Positions 1-7,495 of a stretch of 16,976 nucleotides of DNA are shown here, in pieces. The position numbers and the translations under genes are program-made. Position 1 is the first letter of the stretch, and every line of letters starts with the position of its first letter. The stretch is taken from the NCBI GenBank assembly GCA_035293965.1, contig DATGLW010000064.1:1-16976 (forward strand), written 5' to 3'. Source of the stretch: DATGLW01 sp035293965 (lineage in GTDB: Bacteria > Actinomycetota > Acidimicrobiia > Acidimicrobiales > RAAP-2). The notes beneath the pieces were generated by a model. That model made no database searches, was not told the origin of the DNA, and saw only the letters and a list, made by a program, of their open reading frames with translations.

Positions 1-84
1 GCTGCCAGATCCCAGGCATCCCCCCGCCGCGCGATCCGCTGCTGCGCGCTGCGAGAGGCGCTCGGGCGCGGCCGGGGCCGCCAG

Positions 85-1428
85 CTACAGCGCGACCGGG
101 GCCGCCAGGTGCCCGATGAACCAGTCGCGTGCCAGGCCGGCGGCTGTCGCGAGCGTGCCCGGCTCCTCGAACAGATGGGTGGCGCCGGGCACCACCTCGA
201 GGCGGCGCTCGCAGCGCAGGCCGGCATACGCCTCCCGGTTGAGCGCGAGCACCACGTCGTCGAGGCCGCCCACGACGAGGAGCGTCGGGGCTCGGACCGA
301 CCCGAGGCGGGGGGCGGCGAGGTCAGGGCGCCCGCCGCGCGACACCACAGCGGCCACGTCGGCGTCGGGCTCGCCTGCCGCCCAGAGCGCAGCGCCGGCG
401 CCGGTGCTCGCACCGAAGTACCCGAAGGCAGCACGCGCCATGTCGGGCTGGGCACGCAGCCAACGGGTGGCGCCCGCCAGCCGGTCCGCCAGCAGCGCGA
501 TGTCGAAGACCTTTGACCTGCTCGCCTCCTCCTCTACGGTGAGCAGGTCGAAGAGGAGGGTGCCAAGGCCTGCCTCCTGGAGCACCTCGGCCACGAAGCG
601 GTTCCTTGGGCTGTGGCGGCTGCTGCCGCTGCCGTGGGCGAACAGCACGACGGCCTGGAACCCGCTCGGGAGCGTCAACCGGCCCGGGAGCGTCGTCGCA
701 CCGACGCGAACCTCGACCTCGGTGTCGCGCGCCGGCGGGTCGATCCTCGCATTCGCCGCTCGCGAACCCGCCGGCACCGTCCCGCTGGGCGGGAAGCCGG
801 CGAGCACGTCGAGGAGGTCCGTCACCACCTCGTCGGGAACCTGGGCGAAGTCGGCGTAGAACTGCCCGATCCCGAAGAACCACTCCGGCGTGTCGAGGCA
901 GACCACTTCGTCGGCATAGGGAAGCAGCGAGTCGATCGTCCGTGGCGAGGCAACCGGCGCGGCCAGGATCACCCGGGTGGCCCCATGTGCCCGCGCCACC
1001 TGGCAGGCAGCGCGGGCAGTCGACCCGGTGGCGATCCCGTCATCGACCACGATGGCCGTCCTGCCACTGAGGTCCAGCCGTGCGCGCCCGCTGCGGAAAC
1101 GCGCCCGGCGCCGTTCGAGCTCCAGGCGCTCGCGGGCCTCCACCCGCTCGAGATCGGCCTCGGTGATCCCCGCCATCGCGACCACCTCGTCGTTGACCAC
1201 CCGCACGCCGTCCTCGCCGATGGCGCCCATGGCGAGCTCGGACTGGAACGGCACGCCGAGCTTGCGCACCAGGATCACGTCAAGGGGGGCTGCAAGGGCC
1301 TTCGCCACCTCGTAGGCGACGGGCACACCCCCTCGTGGGAGCCCGAGCACCACGACGTCGTCAGCGCGGAACCGCTCGAGAAGCCTGGAGAGCTGACGGC
1401 CCGCGTCGGACCTGTTCTTGAACAGCAT
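85..1428 (-). CDS. Phosphoribosyltransferase / alpha-beta hydrolase fusion protein
   Basis: A predicted cytosolic two-domain protein of 447 residues. Residues 1-205 look like a type I phosphoribosyltransferase: an N-terminal GLPRGGVPVA segment (29-38) and the PRPP-binding loop VVDDGIATGST (127-137). Residues 235-447 look like a dienelactone-hydrolase-type alpha/beta hydrolase. It has an oxyanion-region FAHGSGSS (263-270), a nucleophile elbow GASTG with Ser341, a candidate acid in GGLDD (Asp390 or 391) and His418 in GATHLF. The same domain order occurs in mycobacterial proteins such as Rv0571c; that is from memory. Substrates are unknown for both halves. I chose the second of two adjacent ATGs (1428) because GGGAGG sits 5 bases upstream; the reading frame is open to 1506, but that extension is only a translated tandem repeat. 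It stands alone, divergent from the oxidoreductase at 1885. The fold assignment is firm and the function is not. Confidence 0.85.
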   Translation of the reverse strand: MLFKNRSDAGRQLSRLLERFRADDVVVLGLPRGGVPVAYEVAKALAAPLDVILVRKLGVPFQSELAMGAIGEDGVRVVNDEVVAMAGITEADLERVEARERLELERRRARFRSGRARLDLSGRTAIVVDDGIATGSTARAACQVARAHGATRVILAAPVASPRTIDSLLPYADEVVCLDTPEWFFGIGQFYADFAQVPDEVVTDLLDVLAGFPPSGTVPAGSRAANARIDPPARDTEVEVRVGATTLPGRLTLPSGFQAVVLFAHGSGSSRHSPRNRFVAEVLQEAGLGTLLFDLLTVEEEASRSKVFDIALLADRLAGATRWLRAQPDMARAAFGYFGASTGAGAALWAAGEPDADVAAVVSRGGRPDLAAPRLGSVRAPTLLVVGGLDDVVLALNREAYAGLRCERRLEVVPGATHLFEEPGTLATAAGLARDWFIGHLAAPVAL

Positions 1429-1884
1429 CATCGCCTCCCAGGGCTGGTGCCTCTCCCAGGGCTGGTGCCTGCGGGTACTTGGGGGCGCACGTCGCCGCCC
1501 CGCCATGGTGCGCGGCCTCGTGACGCCTGGCGCCCGTGCCCGTCAGCCCGTCGGCGCCGCACACCCGGCAGCGGAGGGTCGTAGGGACGGGACGATCGTG
1601 GCGGCGTCCCTGCATGTCGCGTCTCTCCCTCACGTCATCAGTGCCATTGAGGACCGGACGATCGCCGGGGAACAGGGGCCAAGGTCACGGCTGCGGGCGG
1701 ACCCGGCGCCCGCTCCGGGCTCCGTGCCTGCAACGCCCGTCCCGGCGCGGAGCCGGTGTGTGGGTTCACGGACGGAACCATGCCCACGGGAGCCGAAGGT
1801 GCATGCGCGGCCGACGGGGCGGGTACCAGCCGGCCGTCGGGGCGCCGCTCGACACCGGTGTCCGCCGTCGTGCACCATGGCCCG
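1429..1884. other. Divergent intergenic spacer, no gene seen
   Basis: This is the space between the phosphoribosyltransferase/hydrolase start (leftward) and the oxidoreductase start (rightward). Several frames are open through it, as expected at this GC content, but none has a recognisable domain or a good ribosome site. It holds the tandem repeat at 1436-1471 and an inverted repeat AGGGACG/CGTCCCT (1583-1589 and 1605-1611) whose loop contains the palindrome ACGATCGT. The word GGACGATCG occurs twice, at 1590-1598 and 1656-1664. Promoters for both flanking genes must lie here, but I see no clear -35/-10 pair. Confidence 0.55.
1436..1471. repeat. Two tandem 18-bp repeats upstream of the hydrolase fusion gene
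   Basis: TCCCAGGGCTGGTGCCTC is followed directly by a second copy differing at its last base (17 of 18 identical). The repeat lies in the 5' untranslated region of the leftward gene, and its left edge overlaps the complement of that gene's GGGAGG ribosome site. The core CCAGGGCTGG is nearly palindromic, so it could be a paired operator or simply a slippage product. Confidence 0.8.
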
Positions 1885-2970
1885 GTGAGCGAGGCGCTGC
1901 GAGTGGGGATCATCGGGGTCGGCTGGGGGGCGCTGGTGCACGCACCAGCCTTCTCCGCCGTGGAGGGCTACGAGGTGGCGGCGCTGTGCAGCAGCCGGCC
2001 GGAATCGGTGGCGTCTGCCGCCGAGCGCCTGGGCGTGCACGACACCTCCACCGACTGGCGGGCCTTCGTGCAGCGCGACGACCTCGACCTGGTCGCCGTG
2101 TCGTCGCCGGTCCAGCTGCACCACGACATGTTCCTGGCCGCGCTCGGCGCAGGACGCCACGTGCTGTGCGAGAAGCCGCTCTCGCTCACCGGGGCCGAAG
2201 GGCGGCAGATGGCCGACGCGGCCGAGGCCTCAGATCGGGCCACCCTCGTCTGCTTCGAGAACCGCTGGTCCCCTGAGCATCTCGCCATTCGCAAGCTGGT
2301 CGACGAAGGGACCATCGGGCGGCTCTCGTTCGTGCAGGTGACCATCACCTCCGGCTACTGGCACCCGACCCATGCGCCGCAATCGAGCTGGATGTACCGG
2401 CGCGAGCTGGGCGGCGGCTACCTGTTCGGCCAGATGTCCCACGAGATCGACTTCCTCCGCTCGCTCTTCGGTCCGGTGGCGTCCGTCTGCGCCGACGTGC
2501 GGCACTCGCTCGACAAGGTGGCGACACCGGATGGCGAGGTCGAGGTCACCGCCGACGACACCTCGGCGCTGCTGCTGCGCCTTCGCTCGGGCGCCCTGGC
2601 CGTGCTGACCAACTCCTCGGCAGGGCTCGGCGCCAGCACCAACCTGTTCGAGGCCCACGGCGACCGGGGGACGGTCACCGTGGGCCGGCTCGCGGGCGCG
2701 GCGGGGTCCCTCGTGCAGCGGGTCGGCGACGAGGCTCCGGTGCCCCTGGTGCCGGACAACCGCGACCTGGCGAGCGGGGTCGCGCTCCCCCCGCGGCGGT
2801 CGTCGGGGGCCGTGCGGGCGATGGGGCTCATGCTCGAGGACTGGCTCCCGGCGTTCTCGGGGCACCCCACGCCTACGCCCACGATCCGCGACGGCTGCGC
2901 CGTCCAAGAGGTGATCGACGCAGCCCTTCGTTCCTCGGCTGGCGAAGGCTGGGTCGACCTCCCCGAGTAG
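1885..2970 (+). CDS. Gfo/Idh/MocA family NAD(P)-dependent oxidoreductase
   Basis: A predicted cytosolic dehydrogenase of 361 residues, a normal length for the family, which oxidises or reduces sugars, inositols and related compounds. The Rossmann fold begins at once with VGIIGVGWG (residues 7-15). The CEKPL motif holding the conserved Lys-Pro is at 95-99. The second-domain signature ends in SHEIDFL, giving His186 and Asp189 as the likely catalytic pair. The GTG at 1885 places the glycine-rich loop eight residues in, as is typical; the frame is open upstream to 1756, but that part looks non-coding, and no strong ribosome site decides the start. No neighbouring sugar genes reveal the substrate. 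The acyltransferase at 3742-4419 could hint at surface-sugar metabolism, but the genes are not co-transcribed. Confidence 0.85.
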   Translation: MSEALRVGIIGVGWGALVHAPAFSAVEGYEVAALCSSRPESVASAAERLGVHDTSTDWRAFVQRDDLDLVAVSSPVQLHHDMFLAALGAGRHVLCEKPLSLTGAEGRQMADAAEASDRATLVCFENRWSPEHLAIRKLVDEGTIGRLSFVQVTITSGYWHPTHAPQSSWMYRRELGGGYLFGQMSHEIDFLRSLFGPVASVCADVRHSLDKVATPDGEVEVTADDTSALLLRLRSGALAVLTNSSAGLGASTNLFEAHGDRGTVTVGRLAGAAGSLVQRVGDEAPVPLVPDNRDLASGVALPPRRSSGAVRAMGLMLEDWLPAFSGHPTPTPTIRDGCAVQEVIDAALRSSAGEGWVDLPE

Positions 2971-2988
2971 GGCTGGGCCGACCTCACC
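2947..2988 (+). repeat. Imperfect direct duplication across the oxidoreductase stop codon
   Basis: The 18 bases ending the gene (2947-2964, GGCTGGGTCGACCTCCCC) recur at 2971-2988 just after the TAG, with 16 of 18 identical. The spacing is 24 bases. It looks like a small tandem duplication at the gene's 3' end; no function is evident. Confidence 0.6.
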
Positions 2989-3038
2989 TGAGCGGGGAGG
3001 GCGGCCCGCCGCGACAGGGAGCCGCAGCCTGGCCTGAC

Positions 3039-3659
3039 CTAGGGTCGCTCGCTCGCGCTCGCGGCCGAGGCACCCAGCGCCACGACCGCTGCGGCGAGGG
3101 CTCCCCACGCCGGCCACCGCAGCGAGACCGCCACGGCACCTTGGACCGGCGCCCCGGGGCCCGGCATCTTGGCGGCCAAGGTCGCGACCACGAGGCCGAG
3201 CTGTGCGACGGCCTGCACCCGGACGACGAGGAACACGAACAATGCGCCCCGGTCGGTCGAGCGCATCATGGCGTCCACGACGCCCAGCACCACGCCGACG
3301 GCCGCCGCCACGGGAAGAAAGCCGCGCCACCCGCCATACCCGGGGTCGAGGATCGTGACGAGCAGCGGTGCACTGCCCGCCGAGGCCCCCGCCAGGGACG
3401 TGACGGCGAGCCAGGGGAGGAACGAGGCGACCAGCACCGCGGCGCTCCCCAGGGCCACGAAGGCACCACGGGCGTCGACGACGCGCCGCACCCGGCTCGG
3501 GTTGGGCAACGAGAAGCGCCGGTGCTGGCGTCGCCGCCCGAAGTAGGACGCGACGGCAGGCTCGCCCGGCCCGCCGCCTGGCACCCCCCGGCCCCGCACC
3601 CCGCCACCAGTGACCACGAGCACCTCCGCCGTCCGCGGCACCCTTCCGCCGTCCGACAT
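3039..3659 (-). CDS. Four-helix integral membrane protein of unknown function
   Basis: I do not recognise this 206-residue protein. The first 60 residues are rich in Gly, Arg and Pro and probably disordered and cytoplasmic, with a basic cluster GRRRQHRR near 41-48. Four hydrophobic segments follow at about 66-88, 113-131, 139-163 and 184-203. The first contains FLPWLAV, an SFLPW-type first helix common in small actinobacterial membrane proteins. No catalytic motif is visible. It lies downstream of and on the same strand as the acyltransferase, but an 82-base gap with a hairpin separates them, so co-transcription is uncertain. The ATG lacks a clear ribosome site; a start inside the disordered N-terminus is possible. 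It converges on the oxidoreductase at 2970. Confidence 0.65.
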   Translation of the reverse strand: MSDGGRVPRTAEVLVVTGGGVRGRGVPGGGPGEPAVASYFGRRRQHRRFSLPNPSRVRRVVDARGAFVALGSAAVLVASFLPWLAVTSLAGASAGSAPLLVTILDPGYGGWRGFLPVAAAVGVVLGVVDAMMRSTDRGALFVFLVVRVQAVAQLGLVVATLAAKMPGPGAPVQGAVAVSLRWPAWGALAAAVVALGASAASASERP

Positions 3660-3704
3660 GCTACTGCCCGTGCAGCGCTCACGACAGGGCAGCGGTGCGG
3701 GTGC

Positions 3705-3731
3705 GGTCCTGCCTGGCCGGCGGGCAGGACC
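3705..3731 (-). terminator. Hairpin downstream of the acyltransferase gene
   Basis: A perfect 9-bp inverted repeat GGTCCTGCC/GGCAGGACC (3705-3713 and 3723-3731) with a 9-base loop, starting 10 bases beyond the stop of the leftward acyltransferase gene. No U-tract follows, as is common for proposed actinobacterial terminators, so termination is inferred from placement and stem strength. Confidence 0.5.
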
Positions 3732-3741
3732 CAGGATCGCC

Positions 3742-4419
3742 TCAGGGAACGCGCTGTCCGGCCGACGCGTCGCCGCTCGGGCTCACCCAGCCGCGGTCCG
3801 GTTCCCACCGGCGGACCACCCGGGCCGGCACGCCGGCGGCCACGCAGCGATCGGGCACCGTGCCGCGCACGACAGCGCCGGCGGCGATCACCACGTGGTG
3901 GCCGATCGTCGTGCCCGGCAGCACGACGGCGTGGGCGCCGAGCCAGGAGCCGGACCCGATGCGCACCGGCGCCTCGACGGGCCACTGCTGCCCGATCGGC
4001 TGGTCGAGGTCGCGGTAGGAGTGGTTCTGGTCGGTGATGTAGACGTAGGGCCCGGTCTGGATGTCGTCGCCGAGCTCGATGCTCCAGTGGCCCACGATGT
4101 GGCTGCCTCGGCCGATCAGGCAGCGGTCGCCGATGCGGACCACCGGGTCGGTCAGCATCGCCTGGCCGGGCGCGATGCCGGCGCTCATCGACGTGTAGGG
4201 CCCGACCAAGGTGTCGCGCCCGATGTGGATGTACCGCTCGTTGTAGAGCGCACCCTGGGGGAAGGCGAGGCAGGCGCCCTGACCGAAGGAACCGAACCGT
4301 CCCGCCCTCGGGTCGTCGGGGCCGATCGCTCCGGCCCGGGCCGCCCACTCGGTCCCCCGGTGCAGGGCTTCGGCCAGGAGCCGGCGCAGGGGGGCCTGCC
4401 ATGGCTGGCGGCGGGTCAC
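3742..4419 (-). CDS. Hexapeptide-repeat (left-handed beta-helix) acyltransferase
   Basis: A 225-residue member of the trimeric acyltransferases that use acetyl-CoA or another acyl-CoA to modify sugars or small molecules, of the maltose-acetyltransferase/WcaF kind. An alpha-helical N-terminus (1-35) leads into isoleucine/valine/glycine hexapeptide turns from about residue 63 (IHIGRDTLVGPY), through VRIGDRCLIGRG (94-105), to VRIGSGSWLGAHAVVLPG (152-169) and TIGHHVVIAAGAVV. ITDQNHSYRD (128-137) supplies His133, the expected catalytic base. The GTG at 4419 is chosen because it puts the helix at the N-terminus and avoids overlap with the divergent gene; the frame is open to 4482. It is divergent from the dimethylformamidase-like gene. 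The acceptor is unknown; a cell-envelope glycan is the usual guess. Confidence 0.85.
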   Translation of the reverse strand: MTRRQPWQAPLRRLLAEALHRGTEWAARAGAIGPDDPRAGRFGSFGQGACLAFPQGALYNERYIHIGRDTLVGPYTSMSAGIAPGQAMLTDPVVRIGDRCLIGRGSHIVGHWSIELGDDIQTGPYVYITDQNHSYRDLDQPIGQQWPVEAPVRIGSGSWLGAHAVVLPGTTIGHHVVIAAGAVVRGTVPDRCVAAGVPARVVRRWEPDRGWVSPSGDASAGQRVP

Positions 4420-4556
4420 CGCACGGACGCTACCCGTTCCCCGACGGGCCGGGAGGCGCCGGTATCCTTTGGCGTCCACCACGTGGCATCCACCACGGGC
4501 CCGGTGGTCGCCCTGCGGTCCACCCGCCGGGCGGGAGCGAAAGGCTTCGTCAGCGG
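4420..4556. promoter_or_regulatory. Divergent promoter region with repeated TCCACCACG
   Basis: This 137-base spacer separates the acyltransferase and the Tat-exported protein. It contains CCCGT/ACGGG (4434-4449), a possible rightward -10 hexamer TATCCT (4463-4468) and two copies of TCCACCACG about 15 bases apart near 4473-4496, the first running into the palindrome CCACGTGG. The repeats could be an operator. No matching -35 is evident. Confidence 0.35.
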
Positions 4557-6212
4557 TTGGATCGTCGTCAGTTCCTGCGCGCCGCCCTCGTCGGCATGGG
4601 TGGTCTCGGTGGCCTGGCTGCCGGCTGCGGCGGCCCGGTCGCAGCCCGGTCCGGGCGGCCGAGGCGCCCGACGGCCAGAACGCGGCCGGCGGCCGAGGTC
4701 CGCGACGTCGTCCTGCCGAGTGGCGTGCGGGTGCCCACCGCCCGCTGGCTGGTCGAGGAGAACCGCCGCCCCGGCACCCTCGACTGGGTGGTGACCGGGG
4801 TCCAGATGCCCCACGAGCTCGAGGGCTTCGCCGACCGGGTCAGCGCCACGGCCGGTGACGAGGTCACCCTCTACGTCAACACGGTCGCGCGATCGCTGAG
4901 CGTGCAGGCGTTCCGGATGGGCTACTACGGCGGGCTCGGCGGCCGGCTCGTGTACCAGAGCGACGCCGTCGCCGGGCAGGCCCAACCACCGCCCACGATC
5001 GCGCCGGGCGTGAACACCGTGTCGTGCCCGTGGCAGCCGACCCTGTCGTTCCGTGTCGACGGCTCATGGCCGCCGGGGTGCTACCTGCTCAAGCTGGTGG
5101 GCGACGCCGGGCAGCAGCAGTACGTGCCCCTGACGGTACGCGACGACGCGAGCACCGCCGCCTTCGTGCTCCAGAACAGCGTCACCACCTGGCAGGCCTA
5201 CAACCTCTGGGGCGGCTACAGCCTCTACTACGGGAAACGGCCGGGGGGTGGCAGCGACTTCGCCAACCGGGCGCGCATCGTGTCGTTCGACCGCCCCTAT
5301 CCACAGACCTGGGCGCAGGGATCGGCGGATTTCTTCGGGAACGAGTTCCCGGTGCTCTACCAGATGGAGAGCCTGGGCCTGGACATGACGTACTGGACCG
5401 ACGTCGACCTCCACGAGCGGCCGCAACTGCTGGCCCGGCACCGCTGCCTGCTGAGCCTCGGCCACGACGAGTACTGGTCGGCGCCGATGCGCGACGGCGC
5501 GGCGGCGGCGCTCGCCGCGGGAACCAACCTCGCGTTCCTCGGTGCCAACGCCTGCTACCGCCAGATCCGGTTCATGGACTCACCGATCGGCCGCGACCGC
5601 CTGGAGGTCTGCTACAAGGACGCCGCCGAGGACCCGCTGTCGAGGAGCGAGCCCGCCCTCACGACCGTCAACTGGGACCAGCCACCGGTCGACCAGCCGG
5701 AGAGCGAGCTCATCGGCAGCACCTACCAGTCCGTCAGGGCCAACGACGACCTGGTGGTGGTCGACGCGGGCTCGTGGCTGTTCGACGGGTGCGGGTTGGC
5801 CGATGGCCAGCACCTCCCCAAAGTGGTGCAGGGAGAGTACGACCGCTACGTGCCAGGGGAGGCGGGGCCCGCGAACGTCGACGTCCTCGCCCACTCCCCG
5901 GTCGCCGGCCAGAACAACTGGTCGGACATCACGTACTACACCCAGCCCTCGGGTGGGGGCGTGCTCGACCTGGGCGCGGCCTCGTTCGTCTACAAGCTGT
6001 CCAACACCACCGCGTTCCCCTGGAACATCGTCCCGCGCGCCATCCCGGGGGTCACCGACGTGCTCCTCCGGATGATGGAGAACGTCTACGGCACCTTCGG
6101 GCTCGGCCCTGCGTCGTCCGTCGATCCCTCCTCGGGCAGCTGGCGATCGGTGTACGGCTCGAGCTCCGGCCCGCCGCCGCCACCTGCATCGTCCTCCAAC
6201 GCCTCCCAGTAG
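4557..6212 (+). CDS. Tat-exported lipoprotein with N,N-dimethylformamidase-like domain
   Basis: A 551-residue secreted protein. The start is a classic Tat signal, DRRQFLRAALVGMGG, followed by LAAGC, so Cys24 is a probable lipid-anchor site. Residues about 60-195 look like a beta-sandwich with FRMGYYGG. Residues about 200-520 resemble the C-terminal domain of the dimethylformamidase large subunit: TWQAYNLWGGYSLYYG (211-226) and GHDEYWS, giving His303 and Glu305. In the Paracoccus enzyme a mononuclear iron is held by two tyrosines and a glutamate with a histidine nearby; the HxE pair fits that, while the tyrosines need alignment. The tail is Ser/Pro-rich. I prefer the TTG at 4557 because it directly precedes the twin-arginine motif; the only in-frame ATG (4401) would overlap the divergent gene. 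AAAGG lies 12 bases upstream. It may be an amidohydrolase outside the membrane, but the substrate is unknown. Confidence 0.8.
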   Translation: MDRRQFLRAALVGMGGLGGLAAGCGGPVAARSGRPRRPTARTRPAAEVRDVVLPSGVRVPTARWLVEENRRPGTLDWVVTGVQMPHELEGFADRVSATAGDEVTLYVNTVARSLSVQAFRMGYYGGLGGRLVYQSDAVAGQAQPPPTIAPGVNTVSCPWQPTLSFRVDGSWPPGCYLLKLVGDAGQQQYVPLTVRDDASTAAFVLQNSVTTWQAYNLWGGYSLYYGKRPGGGSDFANRARIVSFDRPYPQTWAQGSADFFGNEFPVLYQMESLGLDMTYWTDVDLHERPQLLARHRCLLSLGHDEYWSAPMRDGAAAALAAGTNLAFLGANACYRQIRFMDSPIGRDRLEVCYKDAAEDPLSRSEPALTTVNWDQPPVDQPESELIGSTYQSVRANDDLVVVDAGSWLFDGCGLADGQHLPKVVQGEYDRYVPGEAGPANVDVLAHSPVAGQNNWSDITYYTQPSGGGVLDLGAASFVYKLSNTTAFPWNIVPRAIPGVTDVLLRMMENVYGTFGLGPASSVDPSSGSWRSVYGSSSGPPPPPASSSNASQ

Positions 6213-6227
6213 GGCGCCCCGCTCGAT

Positions 6228-6252
6228 CGACCATCACCCGGCAGGGTGGTCG
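6228..6252 (+). terminator. Bulged hairpin after the dimethylformamidase-like gene
   Basis: CGACC-ATC-ACCC, loop GGCA, then GGGT-GGTCG: a nine-pair stem with a three-base bulge beginning 15 bases after the TAG. There is no U-tract. It may end transcription before the DUF3048 gene. A TACGAT (-10-like) at 6261-6266 lies just beyond it, without a good -35. Confidence 0.4.
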
Positions 6253-6313
6253 GAGCCATCTACGATGCCCGGGCAAGCCTGATGCTCCCCACCGCCACGC
6301 ACGCCTCCGCCAC

Positions 6314-7438
6314 ATGAGCACCTCGATCCGGGCGCCCCGCTGGCGCGCGCCCCGGCGCGCCACGGGTGCCCTCCTCGCGAGCTGCGGCCTGGCCGCGACG
6401 GTCCTCGCCGGGTGCGGGTCCTCGACCCCTCCCCGCAAGAGGGCGGCACCATCGACCACCACCAGCACCGCCGCTGCGGCAGTGTGCCCCCTGACCGGTG
6501 CGCCGGTACCAGGTGGCGGCGGCGTCCCCCAGCGCCCGGCGCTGGCCGTGAAGGTGGACAACTACGCCGCCGCACGCCCCCAGAGTGGCCTCGACAAGGC
6601 AGACATCGTCGTCGAGGAACCCGTCGAAGGAGGCGTCACCCGGTACGTGGCCATCTTCCAGTGCCAGCAAGCAGCCGAGGTCGGCCCCATCCGCTCGGCG
6701 CGCAACATCGACATCGGCATCCTCGGGGAGTTCGGCCAGCCTCTGTTCGTGCACGTCGGCGGGATCAACCCCGTGCTCGCCAACATTGCCGCCTCACCTC
6801 TCATCGACCTCGACCTGGGCCGGTACGGGTCGGTGATCCAGCACCCCACCGGCCGCCGGGCTCCCTACAGCACGTACGCAGCAACCTCGGCCCTGTGGAA
6901 CCTCAGGTCCTCGGACACCACGCCGCCCTCCCCCGTCTTCTCGTACTCGACGTCGGTGCCGGCCGGGTATCGAGTCAGCGGGGTGGCGATCCCCTTCTCC
7001 TCGGTCGCCGACGTCGTCTGGAAGTACGACCCGGCAACGGGCGACTTCCTCCGGCAGTACGGCACGGCACCCGACGTCCTGGCTGACGGTGCCCAGAACC
7101 GGGCGGCCAACGTGGTCGTGCAGTTCGTGCACGTCACCTACGGTCCGTGGGTCGAGGACGCGAATGGCAGCCTCGAAGTTCAGGCGAACCTGTACAACGA
7201 CGCGAGCGGCCAGGTACAGGTCTACCGCAACGGGGTGCTCGTCCCCGGCACGTGGCACAGGTCGTCTCTGGGGCAGCCCACACAGTTCCTTACCACCGGG
7301 GGCCAGCCGATCGTGCTCGCCCCCGGACCGACGTGGATCGAGCTCGTGCCCGACACGGTAACCGTCTCGCCGCTCGCCGCGCCACCGGCCCCGCCCACCA
7401 CTGCCAAAGCGGCCGGGGTGGTGGGTCCGAAACGGTAG
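6314..7438 (+). CDS. DUF3048 domain-containing lipoprotein (YerB-like)
   Basis: A 374-residue lipoprotein. A basic n-region (RAPRWRAPRRAT) and hydrophobic stretch end in the lipobox LAGC, Cys34, followed by a Ser/Thr-rich linker to about residue 58. The rest matches the DUF3048 family by eye. It has CPLTGAPVP, ALAVKVDNYAAARPQSGLDKADIVVEE, then VTRYVAIFQC and VGPIRSARNIDIGI in the N-terminal domain. A C-terminal beta-domain contains YDPATGDFLRQYG and FVHVTYGPW. Members are anchored on the outer face of the membrane in Gram-positive bacteria; their function is not established. The ATG at 6314 gives a signal peptide of normal length; I see no clear ribosome site, and the frame is open far upstream without coding character. 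It follows the Tat-exported gene on the same strand after 101 bases, and converges on recA. Confidence 0.85.
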   Translation: MSTSIRAPRWRAPRRATGALLASCGLAATVLAGCGSSTPPRKRAAPSTTTSTAAAAVCPLTGAPVPGGGGVPQRPALAVKVDNYAAARPQSGLDKADIVVEEPVEGGVTRYVAIFQCQQAAEVGPIRSARNIDIGILGEFGQPLFVHVGGINPVLANIAASPLIDLDLGRYGSVIQHPTGRRAPYSTYAATSALWNLRSSDTTPPSPVFSYSTSVPAGYRVSGVAIPFSSVADVVWKYDPATGDFLRQYGTAPDVLADGAQNRAANVVVQFVHVTYGPWVEDANGSLEVQANLYNDASGQVQVYRNGVLVPGTWHRSSLGQPTQFLTTGGQPIVLAPGPTWIELVPDTVTVSPLAAPPAPPTTAKAAGVVGPKR

Positions 7439-7454
7439 CCCGAACCCGGGACGC

Positions 7455-7495
7455 CACCCTCGCCTGATCGAGCCGAGCCCGGTCAGTCGAGGGTG
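7455..7495. terminator. Bidirectional hairpin between DUF3048 gene and recA
   Basis: Outer arms CACCCTCG (7455-7462) and CGAGGGTG (7488-7495) pair perfectly. After one C/T mismatch, CTGATC and GGTCAG extend the stem by six pairs including a G-U, leaving an 11-base loop. It lies 16 bases past the DUF3048 stop and spans the recA stop and last codons, so it suits both convergent genes. No U-tract is present. Confidence 0.6.

Noticed and set aside
1434..1633. Small leftward frame with CxxC (RCRVCGADG) before the hydrolase fusion gene
   Set aside because: A single CxxC, no ribosome site, and the frame continues antisense into non-coding sequence.
1759..1787. tRNA-like GGTTC...GAACC element
   Set aside because: Only a 5-bp inverted repeat; no acceptor stem, anticodon arm or D arm could be built around it.
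1756..1884. 43-residue N-terminal extension of the oxidoreductase from an upstream start
   Set aside because: The extension has no fold-like pattern, and the Rossmann loop would begin 51 residues in, unlike the family.
4401..4556. ATG at 4401 as start of the dimethylformamidase-like gene
   Set aside because: It would overlap the divergent acyltransferase and put 52 residues before a twin-arginine signal that should be near the N-terminus.
5342..5355. Palindrome GGAACGAGTTCC-type sequence in the Tat-exported protein gene as a LexA site
   Set aside because: The half-sites are separated by two bases instead of four and it is deep inside a coding region.
6413..7086. Rightward Arg-rich reading frame inside the DUF3048 gene
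   Set aside because: Arg/Pro/His-rich composition typical of a shifted frame of GC-rich coding DNA.
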